From: Kiritimatiellia bacterium
Lineage (GTDB): Bacteria; Verrucomicrobiota; Kiritimatiellia; RFP12; UBA1067
Reading direction: 5' to 3'
NCBI GenBank assembly: GCA_028707675.1
Contig: JAQWAM010000098.1
Coordinates: forward strand, 1 to 5,987
DNA: 5,987 bases
The translations under genes were made by a program, and so were the position numbers. The notes below the pieces were generated by a model. It made no database searches. It was not told the origin of the DNA and was given only the letters and a program-made list of their open reading frames with translations. Below, in pieces: positions 5,178 through 5,987 of this stretch (positions are counted from its first letter, which is position 1; each line of letters starts with the position of its first letter).

Positions 5178-5987
5178 ATGTTGATCGACGTCCACACGCA
5201 CGTTTTTCCCGAAAAGATCGCGGAGCGCGCGCTGCGCAAACTCCGCGAAAAGGCGGGCGACACCATCGATCCGGTTGCGGACGGCACCCCGGCCGCGCTG
5301 CTGGCGGACATGCGCGCGAGCGGTCTGGATTACGCCGTCACCTGCCCCATCGCCACCAAGCCGGATCAGTTCGATGTCATCCTGGCCGAGGCCGAGGCCG
5401 TCCGCGACGGCGCGCGCGGACGCGACGCCGCGCGCCACATCATCCCCTTCGCCTCCGTCCACCCGGCGGACGAGGCGCGCTTCAGCCGCCTGCAGGCCGT
5501 CGCCGAGCGCGGCATGCGCGGCGTCAAGCTGCACCCCTATTACCAGCCCTGCGTCCTGGACGCGCCGGAGATGCTGGAATACTTCCGCTGCTGCCGCGAC
5601 CTGAACCTGATCGTGCAGTGCCACTGCGGCTTCGACGTGGGCTTCCCCTTCGAACCCGTATGCGGGCCCGAGCGCGTCGCGCGGGTCATGCAAGAGGTTC
5701 CCGGCCTGCGCTTCATCGCCGCCCATCTGGGCGGCTGGCGGCAGTGGAGCGGCGCCGCGGAGCATTTGCTCGGCAAAGACGTCTTCCTCGACACCGCGGT
5801 GCTGCCTCAGGACAAGGAAGACCCCGCGGCCATGGCGATACTGAGGCGGCACCCGCCGAACCGGCTGCTGTTCGCCACCGACTGGCCGTGGCTGACTTTC
5901 GGGGACGGCATAGAGTATGTCAAACGCGCCGGCCTGAAAAAGGAAGACACCCTGGCAATACTCGGCGGCAACGCGGCGAAACTGCTG
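5178..5987 (+). CDS. Amidohydrolase family protein (Amidohydro_2-like), 3' end cut by window
   Basis: The reading frame is open from the ATG at 5178 to the last base, giving 270 codons with no stop. The protein begins MLIDVHTHVFP, with the His6-x-His8 metal pair of the amidohydrolase TIM-barrel superfamily. Further expected residues follow: GVKLHP (115-120, with Lys117 and His119), a metal-type His149 in QCHCG, His183 in AAHLGG, and Asp235 in FATDWPW. The final GGNAAKLL is the usual end of Amidohydro_2 proteins, so only a short tail is probably missing. It is likely a cytoplasmic, metal-dependent hydrolase or decarboxylase. The substrate cannot be told from sequence. No signal peptide is seen. 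Third-position GC is higher than in the FHA gene: in the first 50 codons 8 end in A or T, against 15 of 50 there. A 250-codon antisense frame (5100-5852) is a by-product of this bias. The gene has its own promoter and seems functionally unrelated to the operon upstream. Confidence 0.85.
   Translation, partial: MLIDVHTHVFPEKIAERALRKLREKAGDTIDPVADGTPAALLADMRASGLDYAVTCPIATKPDQFDVILAEAEAVRDGARGRDAARHIIPFASVHPADEARFSRLQAVAERGMRGVKLHPYYQPCVLDAPEMLEYFRCCRDLNLIVQCHCGFDVGFPFEPVCGPERVARVMQEVPGLRFIAAHLGGWRQWSGAAEHLLGKDVFLDTAVLPQDKEDPAAMAILRRHPPNRLLFATDWPWLTFGDGIEYVKRAGLKKEDTLAILGGNAAKLL

Noticed and set aside
5100..5852. 250-codon - strand open frame
   Set aside because: It is antisense to a clear amidohydrolase frame with all expected metal-binding motifs. 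Long antisense frames are usual where third positions are very GC-rich.

Overview
The window looks like a stretch of chromosome from a Gram-negative-type bacterium with moderately high GC. My best guess at lineage is the PVC group (Kiritimatiellota, Lentisphaerota, Planctomycetota or Verrucomicrobiota). That rests on the mix of a secreted squalene-cyclase-like toroid protein, a Tad-type F protein, an FHA/TPR membrane protein, a PEGA-repeat protein and GATTA-core intergenic repeats. It is an impression, not a placement. All five genes lie on the + strand. No RNA gene, transposase or CRISPR array was found.

Layout: bases 1-160 are non-coding and hold two hexanucleotide arrays in opposite orientation (23-58 and 71-106), which could fold into a long mismatched stem-loop. 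A secreted alpha/alpha-toroid protein (prenyltransferase/squalene oxidase repeats) follows at 161-1273. After an 83-bp gap with a good sigma70-like promoter (1285-1312) come three tightly spaced genes that look like one operon: a TadC-type inner-membrane protein (1357-2277), an FHA-TM-TPR-like protein (2282-3607) and an exported protein with five PEGA repeats (3632-4954). The spacing between them is 4 and 24 bp. Bases 4955-5177 are non-coding. They carry a 9-bp-period array with a CGATT core (5023-5112) and then a consensus-like promoter that seems to start a leaderless or nearly leaderless transcript. That transcript encodes an amidohydrolase (5178 onward) that is still open at the right edge.

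How the genes may work together: the three-gene operon reads as an envelope assembly or secretion module. TadC would be the membrane platform. The FHA protein could sense phosphothreonine in the cytoplasm and reach into the periplasm with a TPR-like region. The PEGA protein would be a periplasmic or surface scaffold. The usual Tad partners (TadA/CpaF ATPase, TadB, secretin, pilin) are not in the window, so either they lie elsewhere or this is a stand-alone derivative. The toroid protein is also exported and may belong to the same envelope function, but it is separated by its own gap and promoter. The amidohydrolase looks like an unrelated neighbour. The most unusual signals are the GATTA-core arrays on both sides of the four-gene block, the exact 70-residue PEGA repeat period, and the atypical FHA residues.
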